From the NCBI GenBank assembly GCA_025917655.1, contig CP084609.1:496001-560000 (forward strand): a stretch of DNA of 64,000 nucleotides, read 5' to 3'. Within the stretch, counting starts at the first letter, position 1. The number at the start of each line of letters is the position of its first letter. Shown piece after piece: positions 53,101 through 59,829 of the stretch. The translations under genes and the position numbers were made by a program. Under the pieces are notes generated by a model. It saw nothing but the letters and a program-made list of their open reading frames with translations. It was not told where the DNA came from and did not search any database. Source of the stretch: Chlorella sorokiniana. Its lineage: Eukaryota > Chlorophyta > Trebouxiophyceae > Chlorellales > Chlorellaceae.

Positions 53101-53676
53101 TTTTGAACGTGCAGATACGTGAATCGAGCCCGTCTATCAATGCCAGTGATTGCTTTCGAAGGAACATTGGATAATACGATCCCTCGAGGTTACATGAGGG
53201 AATGGAAGCAACATGCCACGATTTATCGCCATAAACTGATTAGAGGTGGAACACATTATTTTGTGTCCACTCATTATCAGAAGGTGATATTTAGCTCAGT
53301 TGCGAATGTACCTAGGCAGCCATTGAACGAAGCTCATGGCTTTGCATTTCAGGTAACTTATGAATTGGGAAATGAATGTTTAAGGCTTCAAGAGGCACAG
53401 CAGGATGGTAGGCTTGGTGCAAATCACTCGTGGATGTCGGGATCGAACAGGCAGCTGGAGATGCGCAATGCCAGCGAGCAGGTCGTCCATGCCAAAAAGG
53501 AATCTCTTGCTGACAAAATCCGCCAGCTGTCATACATTGTCAGAAATGCAAAAGAAGATGTTTTGGATGCATTGGCAGAAGAAGTCAGGTGGTCCAAGCT
53601 GCAAACTTGTGTCGCAATAGTTTTGGGGTGGCTAGGACTTTTGATGCTGTCAGCAATTGCCTTGGACTTGAACTGA
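11196..53676 (+). CDS. Giant AT-less multimodular type I polyketide synthase, eight KS, tandem TE
   Basis: One plus-strand, multi-exon gene of 42.5 kb codes a polyketide assembly line. The ATG at 11196 opens a 31-codon exon ([18 protein letters not shown], then an acidic run) spliced in phase 0 to 11453-11563 and then to KS1. There are eight KS domains with Cys-His-His triads, eight DH-like domains, seven full KRs plus one half KR, about thirteen ACPs and two thioesterases, ending at the TGA at 53674-53676. Each KS is followed directly by DH; the gap is far too short for an AT, so malonyl units must be loaded in trans. No ER, no loading module and no methyltransferase were seen. The gene carries a 10.3-kb internal tandem duplication. 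About seven single- or double-base frame breaks, mostly in homopolymers, look like consensus errors. It could be split into two transcripts, but no internal stop-plus-start region was found. The product is unknown. Confidence 0.9.
11657..13265 (+). other. PKS KS1 domain
   Basis: Ketosynthase opening with [30 protein letters not shown] and [12 protein letters not shown]. The active-site Cys lies in [18 protein letters not shown] (about 12215-12270), the first His in [14 protein letters not shown] (about 12625-12670) and the second in [13 protein letters not shown] (about 12813-12850). It ends with [14 protein letters not shown]. The Cys is present, so it is not a decarboxylating KSQ. It belongs to the class with the EPAAG motif. 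Confidence 0.9.
13290..14065 (+). other. PKS DH1, probably inactive dehydratase
   Basis: Double-hotdog fold inferred from position and from [15 protein letters not shown] and [14 protein letters not shown]. The catalytic His of the HxxxGxxxxP motif is replaced by Asn ([15 protein letters not shown]) and the Asp of the second motif is Glu. Module 1 should therefore leave a hydroxyl. Confidence 0.6.
14205..15720 (+). other. PKS KR1 ketoreductase
   Basis: The structural half starts near YQGLWRRM. The NADPH site is [20 protein letters not shown] (about 15020-15080), followed by [11 protein letters not shown]. The catalytic Ser, Tyr and Asn lie in [19 protein letters not shown] (about 15541-15600). 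It looks active. It shares the WSQAG..HYS variant with KR4 and KR6. Confidence 0.85.
16078..16430 (+). other. PKS ACP1 (single carrier)
   Basis: Helix I is [19 protein letters not shown]; an intron then leads to [15 protein letters not shown] with the phosphopantetheine Ser, then [18 protein letters not shown]. It is the only carrier before KS2. Confidence 0.88.
16590..18350 (+). other. PKS KS2 domain
   Basis: [54 protein letters not shown] (active Cys), [16 protein letters not shown] (His), [12 protein letters not shown] (His), [14 protein letters not shown]. Complete triad, EPAAG class. An intron at about 17313-17580 inside it carries a C-rich and CA-rich low-complexity tract. Confidence 0.9.
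17385..17500 (+). repeat. C-rich and (CA)n low-complexity tract in a KS2 intron
   Basis: Runs of C broken by single bases are followed by a pure CA run and then CAC triplets. It lies wholly inside an intron whose flanking exons code AAQAAG and [13 protein letters not shown]. Length here may vary between strains. Confidence 0.9.
18365..19370 (+). other. PKS DH2, probably active
   Basis: The first motif is LRDHKV, then after an intron [14 protein letters not shown], with His kept. The second is [13 protein letters not shown], with Asp kept. No KR follows: the sequence goes straight to a carrier near 19490. Confidence 0.75.
19495..20225 (+). other. PKS ACP2a-ACP2b carrier doublet
   Basis: ACP2a: [28 protein letters not shown], intron, [26 protein letters not shown]2b: [27 protein letters not shown], intron, [32 protein letters not shown]. 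Both keep the Ser. In ACP2b the frame slips by one missing base at about 19966-19980, within a T/G-rich run. Confidence 0.82.
20415..22040 (+). other. PKS KS3 domain
   Basis: VGASG, then [18 protein letters not shown] one base out of frame at about 20433-20438 (GGG run). Further: [53 protein letters not shown] (Cys), SLHGTG and [10 protein letters not shown] (His), [12 protein letters not shown] (His), [13 protein letters not shown]. Triad complete, HTEG class. Confidence 0.88.
22290..23070 (+). other. PKS DH3, probably active
   Basis: [20 protein letters not shown] keeps the His and [20 protein letters not shown] keeps the Asp. It follows KS3 with no room for an AT. Confidence 0.8.
23150..24600 (+). 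other. PKS KR3 ketoreductase
   Basis: The structural half starts at [11 protein letters not shown] one-base frame slip lies at about 23187-23196. The NADPH site [20 protein letters not shown] is split by an intron, followed by [13 protein letters not shown] and [20 protein letters not shown] with the Ser-Tyr-Asn set. The 10.3-kb duplicated unit begins inside this domain at 24084, just before RSVWAPKL. Confidence 0.85.
24830..25460 (+). other. PKS ACP3a-ACP3b carrier doublet
   Basis: ACP3a: [15 protein letters not shown], intron, [38 protein letters not shown]3b: [48 protein letters not shown]. Both serines are present. Confidence 0.9.
25525..27145 (+). other. PKS KS4 domain
   Basis: [76 protein letters not shown] (Cys), [16 protein letters not shown] (His), [13 protein letters not shown] (His), [14 protein letters not shown]. 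Complete triad, HTEG class. Confidence 0.92.
27210..27770 (+). other. PKS DH4, probably inactive
   Basis: The first motif keeps a His ([14 protein letters not shown]) but the Pro is Val. The place of the second motif reads [12 protein letters not shown], without the HP pair or Asp. The T-run at 27619-27623 has five T here and six in copy B; five T breaks the frame. Confidence 0.55.
27930..29420 (+). other. PKS KR4 ketoreductase
   Basis: The structural half begins near [12 protein letters not shown], and [10 protein letters not shown] follows an intron at 28390-28469. The NADPH site [21 protein letters not shown] is joined over an intron (about 28711-28788). [14 protein letters not shown] is followed by [20 protein letters not shown] with Ser, Tyr and Asn. 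It looks active. Confidence 0.82.
29765..30065 (+). other. PKS ACP4 (single carrier)
   Basis: [20 protein letters not shown], an intron with GTAAGT donor, then [19 protein letters not shown] with the Ser and [17 protein letters not shown]. Confidence 0.85.
30285..31800 (+). other. PKS KS5 domain
   Basis: [71 protein letters not shown] (Cys), [17 protein letters not shown] (His), [12 protein letters not shown] (His), [19 protein letters not shown]-type class. The G-run at 31302-31307 has six G against eight in copy B, which breaks the frame here only. Confidence 0.9.
31850..32500 (+). other. PKS DH5, probably active
   Basis: [20 protein letters not shown] keeps the His, Gly and Pro. [14 protein letters not shown] matches the second motif with Asp kept and the usual His replaced. 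Confidence 0.7.
32900..34060 (+). other. PKS KR5 ketoreductase
   Basis: [12 protein letters not shown] opens the structural half. [20 protein letters not shown] is the NADPH site (about 33466-33525), [14 protein letters not shown] follows, and [20 protein letters not shown] carries the Ser, Tyr and Asn. [11 protein letters not shown] closes the fold. It looks active. Confidence 0.87.
34350..34920 (+). other. Duplication junction: ACP stub fused in frame to the back half of a KR
   Basis: The first ACP helix of module 5 ([10 protein letters not shown]) stops at 34403 and runs on, without a stop or shift, into [14 protein letters not shown], the C-terminal half of a KR. The stub lacks the carrier Ser. 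The half KR has the Ser-Tyr-Asn region but no NADPH-binding glycine loop, so neither part can work alone. The ACP doublet that follows can serve module 5. Confidence 0.92.
35150..35780 (+). other. PKS ACP5a-ACP5b carrier doublet (copy of ACP3a-3b)
   Basis: Same sequence as 24830-25460. By position it now serves KS5-DH5-KR5 upstream and feeds KS6. Confidence 0.9.
35845..37465 (+). other. PKS KS6 domain (copy of KS4)
   Basis: As KS4 with three substitutions near 36159-36205; one changes SVSEALPID to SVLEALPID. Catalytic Cys and both His are intact. Confidence 0.92.
37530..39740 (+). other. PKS DH6-KR6 (copy of DH4-KR4)
   Basis: DH6 has the same lost second motif as DH4 and is probably inactive. 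KR6 is complete, with SGGSQ|GLGLE and [13 protein letters not shown]. The frame is open at the first T-run (six T at 37939) but broken at the second (four T at 38701), just before the KR6 intron donor. Confidence 0.8.
40085..40385 (+). other. PKS ACP6 (single carrier, copy of ACP4)
   Basis: Same as ACP4 apart from one base at 40146 near the donor site. The Ser is present in [11 protein letters not shown]. Confidence 0.88.
40605..42122 (+). other. PKS KS7 domain (copy of KS5)
   Basis: As KS5. Here the G-run at 41622-41629 has eight G and the frame runs on through [17 protein letters not shown]. Triad complete. Confidence 0.92.
42172..44382 (+). other. PKS DH7-KR7 (copy of DH5-KR5)
   Basis: DH7 keeps [14 protein letters not shown] and [10 protein letters not shown]7 keeps VSGGLGSVG and [12 protein letters not shown]. 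One substitution against copy A was seen, at 43843. Confidence 0.87.
44690..45370 (+). other. PKS ACP7a-ACP7b carrier doublet
   Basis: ACP7a: [30 protein letters not shown], intron, [36 protein letters not shown]7b: [27 protein letters not shown], intron, [34 protein letters not shown]. This is the native partner that copy A lost. Confidence 0.88.
45455..47440 (+). other. PKS KS8 domain
   Basis: [71 protein letters not shown] (Cys), [16 protein letters not shown] (His), [12 protein letters not shown] (His), [14 protein letters not shown]. In the last motif NAHA is replaced by NAFM. HTEG class. Confidence 0.9.
47540..48300 (+). other. PKS DH8, probably inactive
   Basis: The first motif reads [20 protein letters not shown], where the residue nine before the Pro is Met rather than His. 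The second is [11 protein letters not shown] with Asp changed to Glu. This is the same pair of losses as DH1. Confidence 0.55.
48437..49580 (+). other. PKS KR8 ketoreductase
   Basis: [12 protein letters not shown] opens it. The NADPH site reads CVVTG, then [14 protein letters not shown] one base out of frame at the G-run 48982-48985. GTVHAAGAQ and [19 protein letters not shown] carry the catalytic set, followed by [10 protein letters not shown]. Confidence 0.83.
49960..50275 (+). other. PKS ACP8
   Basis: [34 protein letters not shown] with the Ser, an intron, then [20 protein letters not shown]. It delivers the chain to the first thioesterase. Confidence 0.88.
50336..51277 (+). repeat. 942-bp direct repeat in the thioesterase region, copy 1
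   Basis: Identical by eye to 52109-53050 (offset 1773 bp), covering exons and two introns of the thioesterase. The sequences on both sides are related but strongly diverged. Confidence 0.95.
50395..51690 (+). other. PKS TE1, type II-like thioesterase with Cys nucleophile
   Basis: Alpha/beta hydrolase: [17 protein letters not shown], intron, [31 protein letters not shown] with Cys where GxSxG has Ser, [12 protein letters not shown], intron, [17 protein letters not shown] lid, then [12 protein letters not shown] (Asp) and VKGDHYFV (His). The fold resembles RifR/TesA-type thioesterases, here fused to the assembly line. Confidence 0.85.
51845..52085 (+). other. PKS ACP9, carrier between the two thioesterases
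   Basis: [36 protein letters not shown] with the Ser, [20 protein letters not shown]. It is coded without an intron. Confidence 0.85.
52109..53050 (+). repeat. 942-bp direct repeat in the thioesterase region, copy 2
   Basis: Second copy of 50336-51277. Identity stops four bases past the splice donor at the end of the exon coding DIMMAVQY; the next exon differs from its partner at about half its residues. Confidence 0.95.
52168..53400 (+). other. PKS TE2, second thioesterase with Cys nucleophile
   Basis: Same front half as TE1, including [12 protein letters not shown]. The back half differs: [19 protein letters not shown] (Asp kept) and [13 protein letters not shown] (His kept). Confidence 0.85.
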
Positions 53677-53700
53677 GGCAACATGCGTCTCGCAGTGTAA
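53400..53700 (+). other. C-terminal tail: probable decayed carrier remnant
   Basis: After [10 protein letters not shown], which parallels [10 protein letters not shown] at the end of TE1, the frame codes [20 protein letters not shown], then a hydrophobic stretch ending [13 protein letters not shown] and stop. Position and the LSAIALDL ending match the carrier that follows TE1 ([11 protein letters not shown]), but the Asp-Ser pair is missing. It could instead act as a hydrophobic anchor. Confidence 0.4.
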
Positions 53701-55437
53701 ATGCATCCTATAAAGAAAGAACGAGTGAAGGACAAGGGCTAAAACACATCACACACAGAATTATGTGTGAGGCAAATACCGGGCGTATCGCTGACAGCCC
53801 ACCAAGCGCGGAAACCTTGGACAAAATCGTCTCCTTTCATAGCCTTGGTTGGCATGTTTGCTGTCACTTGCACAATACACATTGGCTGCAATGCGTTAGG
53901 CACCAGAGCGTTGTTCATATTGCTGCATTGAAACGTCGGGCCTAGCAAAAGGGGAAGGGCTCTGCAGGATAAGAGGCCCCTAGTGAGGGCTGTTTGGGCT
54001 ACTTCACCACAGGAAGACATTGCACAAAGAAAGGTTGTGTTGCAAAACGCTGGTTGTGACCGGTGGGTGAGACCGCAAGAAGGAAAGTAGTGGTCCAAGC
54101 AAGAGCAGATTAAGGCCATGGAGGGATTTTATTTAGGAGCATGCTGAGCAATCATAGTAAGCACTCATAGTACAGTAAATGCCAGTGCAAACGCGCCCAC
54201 CGCATCTTGCCACACGCGCGTTTCGGCTTATGCTGGTGCCAGTGCGACCCCTATAAAATCTTGGTACCCCAAACAGCTGCCGGTTGCTCATTTGCTGCTA
54301 AGCATAGGGCCTCTTGGGCGACAACAGGTGCTGCGAACCTTTCAATTTCCAACAAAGCGTCCCCAATCCTGAAGGCGACTCGGCCCCACATTTGCAATGA
54401 ACAGTGGGACATCTGCCTGACATTCGCCTACCATGCTGGCCCTCAAAACCTTTTAAGCCATGCCTGACAATCGCTGTCGCTTGTGCCTCTATCAATCATC
54501 GCCATGAGCTCACTTCGGCCTCGGTTGCTGGTTCTTTGAGGCAGTGTGTGTAATGACCTGCTATTGCGGGTCAACAAACAGGACCAAGAGCCTTTTCAGG
54601 GACTCACCTAGGCGGAGGGTTGCGCTGCATGCCCCTTAAAACTGCCTAGAGTGTTGTCTCTCATCCGCAAACATGTACGTACAAACATACTGCTGTGATG
54701 TATTCAAATCGTGTGCAGGTTTACTCCTGGATCATATGCATGCTGGCGTCATCGGCAGCACATGAGAGGCTGTTTGAGCAACATATTGTTGGTTGCGCTT
54801 CCACGTCAGCCCAATAGGAGTACTCGGCGTTCGGGGGTGGAACCTGAGCTCTAGGGCTGCAAACCCAGAAATTCTCCAGCACGTGCCAAGTGACGGGCCA
54901 AGCTAGAACTAGCCCGTACAGGGGTCTGGCACGTCAAAAATCGGGCGCGGGGCCAAATCATGCCACCGGCGGCAGTGCCACGCCCCGCTAAGTGCTTTGC
55001 ATTCTCAGCGCCCTCCTTCACTGCTCTCTTCTTCTATGCACACGCAGCTTTTACCTCTCACACTGTCCTTGAGAGTGTCAGCTCAGTTTTAGGGTGTAGA
55101 GGAAGGAGTTGCAGCAGGGTCAGAAGATGCGGGCGCATTTGAAATGGCGGCCTGGCGGAATTGCTGGCTGTGGACCTCGCATCCCTGGGCGCGCAGGTTT
55201 CGCACTCATCCGAGGCCTTCCAGTGGTTCGAGCAATATGGGTGACAGAGCAAGAAAGGCTCCCGAGCTGCGCGAGAAGGCGTGCTGCTCGAGGTGCACAG
55301 TACGGGCGAGCGCAGCGAGCAACGCAACTTCAGCCCGTGCCAGCCGGCGGTCAGGAGCAAAAGATGGCCCGTGCCAGAGAGACTAAACTAAAACCGCCCG
55401 TCTAAGACAGGGGCCCCAAGGTTCCGCCTTGGCTGAC

Positions 55438-55520
55438 ATGGCACCTAATGCACACCCACGGGGCTCCAACTTCAACCCTCGAATGAACGCAGCTCCCGTT
55501 GGGTGCATGTGGGTGCCAAG
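55438..55520. repeat. Imperfect inverted repeat, arms of about 25 bp
   Basis: GGCACCTAATGCACACCCAC at about 55439 is roughly mirrored by GTTGGGTGCATGTGGGTGCC ending near 55519, with a loop of about 40 bases. The match has several mismatches and no known function. It could be a hairpin or a worn element end. Confidence 0.4.
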
Positions 55521-56920
55521 GGCCTGACTGAGGGTTAGTGCTCCTTGGCGACTGTCATCGGGCTTTCAGGACGCAGGACAGGGAGAAAGACAATATCCGG
55601 GAAGTAATGCGCAAGCAGCGGAAGAATCTGGCGAACAACAAACGAAGCTGTCCTGCGGCATGCCCCGCGGCGCAGCGCGTGCCGTGGTCACAAGGCTGGG
55701 TGGGCCCTGCTACAGTCCAATTGCTCTGATCAGTCAATAACGGCACCAGGTATGGCATAGTTGGCTGTGACATCAAGGCATTCCGCAGATGGCATGATTG
55801 CTGAGACATCCCTGGGCTTTCGATTCATACAACAATGGGCACGTCAACAATATCACGCGCTCGTTGGGACCGCTTGGGTTCGCCGCTTGCTTTGCCATGA
55901 GTGGCGTCACTTACCAACCTCGAAGGATTGTGTCCACTCTGGCACTATCACAGTGTTTATGGGAAAACAAAACATGCGCAGCACGCTTTCGACGGGCCCC
56001 AGATTGTCATGGCAGTCCCACGATAAGGGACTATTGGGTCACTGCTGCACCCTCATAAGTCACATCAGCAGGTGCACAGCACTTTCCATAAGCCTGCGGC
56101 GCTACCACTACCCTGCCGGCGCAGTGACTGCCACCGCCGTTATTCGAGCCTAGTGTCGCCTGCGCTCCGGTGTTCCCCAGCATCGACCCTTCCTTTGCCT
56201 GCCCCTGGCAATTTCACATTCTGCTCAAGAATTTTGCCAGCGTCTTGCCAGCTATCTTGTCAGCAAGAGATTGCCCTTGGGCTGCAAGAGTCTACAGGAG
56301 CAGCCTCTGAACCTGGCGGGCAGCAGTATGGAAACAGGGCCAATTGAGCGGCTAGGCTGCCGCTTTTGACTACTTGGATAGCCAGCGTTGTAACAGCCAG
56401 TGGTGCCTCAGCCATATGAAAACCAGCCAATCAGCAGGCTGACTCCCTGGCACCGCCACAATCAGCCATCTTTGGACTGTTGTGCAAATCGCCCAGTGCT
56501 GCTGCGACACGCTCCACATCACTTACTCGGGCACAAAGCGACCAGCACACCTTGAGGACTAACAACTGCCCATGGCTGTGCAACTTAGCCAGTGCAATGC
56601 AACTATACTTCATATTTGTTTTAAAGTGTGCCACACTTAAACAAGTGGGAAAGCAGTCAAATGCTGTTTGCAGTTTTGCTCTGCACCCGCAGGCTCATGG
56701 GCTTGATTGTGCTATTTTGAACACATCACCTTTCATAGCTGAGAGTGAACTGGTTGGCAAATTGTTTTCGGCAGAAACAGTGGCCTTGGAAGTGCATAGG
56801 AGTCTTTGACATCAACTCCATAAACTGGATATTGCCTCAATTCCTGCACTTAACCTCTGATAGGGAGTTAGCTGGCTGTAACAATGTCAAACTTTGTCAT
56901 GTGCGGGTGGGCTGGAAAGG

Positions 56921-56950
56921 GTGTGTGTGTATGTGTGTGTGTGTGTGTGT
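56921..56950. repeat. (GT)n microsatellite
   Basis: Thirty bases of GT with one interruption, in DNA with no assigned gene. Confidence 0.95.
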
Positions 56951-57344
56951 TATGATAAAGGGTTGCCAAGGCAACAAAGCGCACCTTAAAACCCTTCATT
57001 GCAAAAACAGCAGCGCTAAACAGCGATTGGCCCAGTGCCTGCAAAGAGTTCCAAAGGTTTACGGCTTGCATGACCCGTTTAATTTCTTTTAATTTATTTA
57101 GTTATAACCTCAACATAAGGCGGCAAACTCGAACCTTGATACGACTTGCACAGCGTTGGAAAACACTTGATCCAACATCCATGATAGAATAATATGCTTT
57201 CAATCGCTCCTGTAAACAAGATAGTCACATTTGTAAGAACTTTCACCAGTGTTAGCAAAGGCCACAGCCAACATATCTTGCAGCGAGCGCGGACCCCTGC
57301 CCGCCTGCCCGTGCCGCGCGCGCGGGCCCCCGCCGCCGGCCCCC

Positions 57345-57346
<2 letters not shown>

Positions 57347-57399
<53 letters not shown>
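57347..57399. repeat. (CA)n microsatellite next to a CG-alternating patch
   Basis: About 26 CA units follow a C run and a CGCGCGCG patch at about 57315-57325, both able to form Z-DNA. It lies at the 3' end of, or in a last intron of, the monooxygenase gene. Confidence 0.95.
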
Positions 57400-57400
<1 letters not shown>

Positions 57401-57437
57401 ATGCAGCTGAAACTCCCAAAAGCAAACCACTCCACGA

Positions 57438-59829
57438 TTAACATGCTTCAGAGCTTACCTCCATATTGATACTGAGGTTTGAGCACCAGCTTTTGTAAGC
57501 AAAAAAAGTTATTGTCTGACCAGCAGATCTAGGCTTCTCAGCCAGTGCTGTTGTTTTATCAACACTTGCAACCCGTCCATCATGAAAAAGTTTCCCTTCA
57601 TTGTTCAATTGAGTGGGAAACATTGCACTTCTGACTTCCTGCGCAACTGATTTTCCTAATACTTCAGCAAAGAACGATTAGAAATTGCAGTGATGCACTG
57701 CACCTTCATATTTACCTGCTCTTTTCCAGCCTTGATTTGTTCGACAGCATGGAAATACATCTCCAGTTGCCTCTTAGGACCTTCAGGAACAAAAGCTGCA
57801 TGGCAACATTCAGGTAGTCCGTGTTGATGTGACAGTTGCTGAACAGGCGTGCGAACCTTAGTCATATCAACCTCACCAAATACAAAGTCGCAGGCAGTGC
57901 CAATGCGAGGATTGTTGCCAAGAAAGCAGAAGTTGTGCATATTATGCAAACCTGCATGTTCTCTCAATGTCCTTAGTTTTTCTTCCTCCGACATTGTTAT
58001 ACCGTTTTACAATGCCTGTTAGCACCTACGCCCAATTCGCGAAGAAAATCAGGTGAATGATTGTAATGGCAACCAGCAGCACACACAAAGACGTCGGCAT
58101 CTAGTTTGCCAAAATTCTCAAGCTCTGCAATGTTGCCAACATTTTTCGCAAACTGTGACTCATTTATCAAATGCGATAACGACTTTTGTAACAGGTCCAA
58201 GTGTGATACAGAAGTACCAATGGACACAGATCACTGTAGTGTCCAGCTTACCAACATGCTTCTCGGCCAAGCATTTGACTTGGTCAATGACGACTGTAAG
58301 TTTCTTCTGGAACGCCAAACGAAAAAGACCATCGTTGCTTTGTCCTACAATACCAATACGGCCCTCAATAACACACAACTTAGTGGCATACGTTGCAGTT
58401 TAAGCCCACCACCCCAGTCTTGTTGTTCAAGCCGGCCTGTTGGAGGGAGGTGCTCAAGCCCAACTGGTTTGAAAAAGTACTTGTTAAGATACCACTGCGA
58501 AAGGCAGATGATGCGCTGTTCAGCCGTCGAACGTCTAGATGGATGCAAAGTAGACGCAGCTGCTCACTCCTGCTATACTTAATTTTAGTGACCAGGGCAG
58601 CAATGGTAGAAGCATTATAAATCTGAACATATACTGTCGAGAAAATGGAAGTATCCACCTGCAATTGCAACGCAATCAATTTGTGGTTTTCACCTCTCCT
58701 TGCCTCATGGATCCTACAAACCGCTGGACTCACTTTCTTCGAGGGCGCGAAACTAGGTAGATGTGTTTAGCGTTACTCCGTTCCGCAGCCTCCATGGCCT
58801 CCAAGGCAAAGGCGCCAGTTCCCATGATCACCACGTCCTTCACTCAAGATAAAATGAACAGATTGAGTCAGAATCAACAAAGACGTAGGTGGGCAATGCA
58901 GCATACTTTTCCAGACAAATCAGTATGGCCCACAGCAGAATCTACTCCATTCATGCGTCCACCATAGGTCGTGATGCCTTTAAACTTTTCAGTACCTTTA
59001 ATGCCGCGTTCCACTGATGTGAACTGCCACAAAGAGGGAAGATCTCTTAGACATCAGACGCACAATGTCCGATTAACGAGGGTCAGACCCTCACCTGACG
59101 CCCAAGGATACCGGCTGTGACAATAATGTAAGCGGATTTGATGTGGATGACTTTACCAGAAAGCAGGTTTTTGCATATAGACAAGAAGCTGAAGGAATCA
59201 TGCAAGCAGCAGAGCCAGAAACATACTCAACCGGGCATAAGTCTGCTTGCGTAGAAGTATGACACGCTCACCTTCCATCTTGCTGGTGGCGCACAGTTTG
59301 CACTACAGTGTTTAAGCGAGTGAACCTGTCTATGACATTGTCGTACGCAAACTTCCTCAATGTGTGCAAGACAGCCAGGGCGCTATTCTTGGTGAACTCG
59401 TCATTGTTCAGGCGATAGTCTTTGTCCCATCGGTATCCTGACTCGTAGGCCTAAGGACCACAGAACATGGGGGTGCTGATCGACGCATGCAGGACCTGCC
59501 AGCCCCTCGGCCGCCCGCCGCCAGTGGGGGCAGGTCACTGGTCATAATGGTGTGAGGTTGACTCGTAAGCGCAACAGACAACAGCATAAATGCAGCATGA
59601 AGATATCCTTATGGGCAAGCCCGACCTGCAGGTATGAGTGCCTATTGGCTAGAGTGCTCCACACCCCTCCGAGCTCCGGGTTGCGTTCAATCATGACGTA
59701 GGGCCATTGCCGTTTCGAGCATTGCTTCGCCGCCAAAATCCCGCATATGCCTCCACCTACAATGACGAACTCAGTTTCTATAAACTCGTCCGGTGGCTTG
59801 CCCTGACTTGCAGCCCGCCCCTGAGCCAT
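57438..59829 (-). CDS. Flavin-containing monooxygenase / Baeyer-Villiger-type oxidase
   Basis: FAD- and NADPH-dependent oxygenase of the class B (FMO) group. From the ATG at 59829: EFVIVGGGICGILAAKQC (FAD loop) and NPELGGVWSTLANRHSYLQ, intron, AYESGYRWDKDYRLNNDEF at about 59400-59455, GKVIHIKSAYIIVTAGILG near 59110, FKGITTYGGRMNG near 58960, DVVIMGTGAFALEAMEAAER (NADPH loop) near 58800, DADVFVCAAGCHYNHSPDFL near 58050, and HNFCFLGNNPRIGTACDFVF near 57900. The FxGxxxH signature reads FKGITTYGG, so the usual His is not there. Exons between 58150 and 58730 are poorly resolved. The C-terminus is uncertain: the stop at 57438 is one choice, but a donor-like GTAAGC just before it may lead to another exon near 57100-57180. 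The substrate is unknown. The gene is convergent with the PKS. Confidence 0.78.

Larger units (their letters stand above)
53677..57437. other. Long stretch without a supported gene
   Basis: It follows the PKS stop and reaches the monooxygenase 3' end. It holds the PKS 3' untranslated region, a (GT)n run at 56921-56950, GC-rich DNA at about 55100-55400, an imperfect inverted repeat at about 55438-55520 and the (CA)n tract at 57347-57399. The open frames here are short, overlap on both strands and show no family. The part near 57100-57430 may contain a last exon of the monooxygenase. Confidence 0.5.

Noticed and set aside
11196-53676. Bacterial contamination as the source of the PKS
   Set aside because: The gene is cut by many GT-AG introns inside conserved domains and sits between intron-bearing eukaryotic genes (DHDPS, GUP1-like, PCID2).
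54780-54960. tRNA-like or SINE-like look of the sequence near 54830
   Set aside because: There is no proper B-box, no cloverleaf stems and no poly-A or target-site repeat.
55109-56347. Several open frames of 80-130 codons behind the PKS
   Set aside because: They overlap on both strands, share no known motif and have no supporting splice pattern. They are kept as unassigned DNA.
57094-57469. Val/Cys- or Thr/His-repeat proteins from the (CA)n tract
   Set aside because: They are simple-repeat translations. The tract lies at the 3' end of, or within an intron of, the monooxygenase gene.
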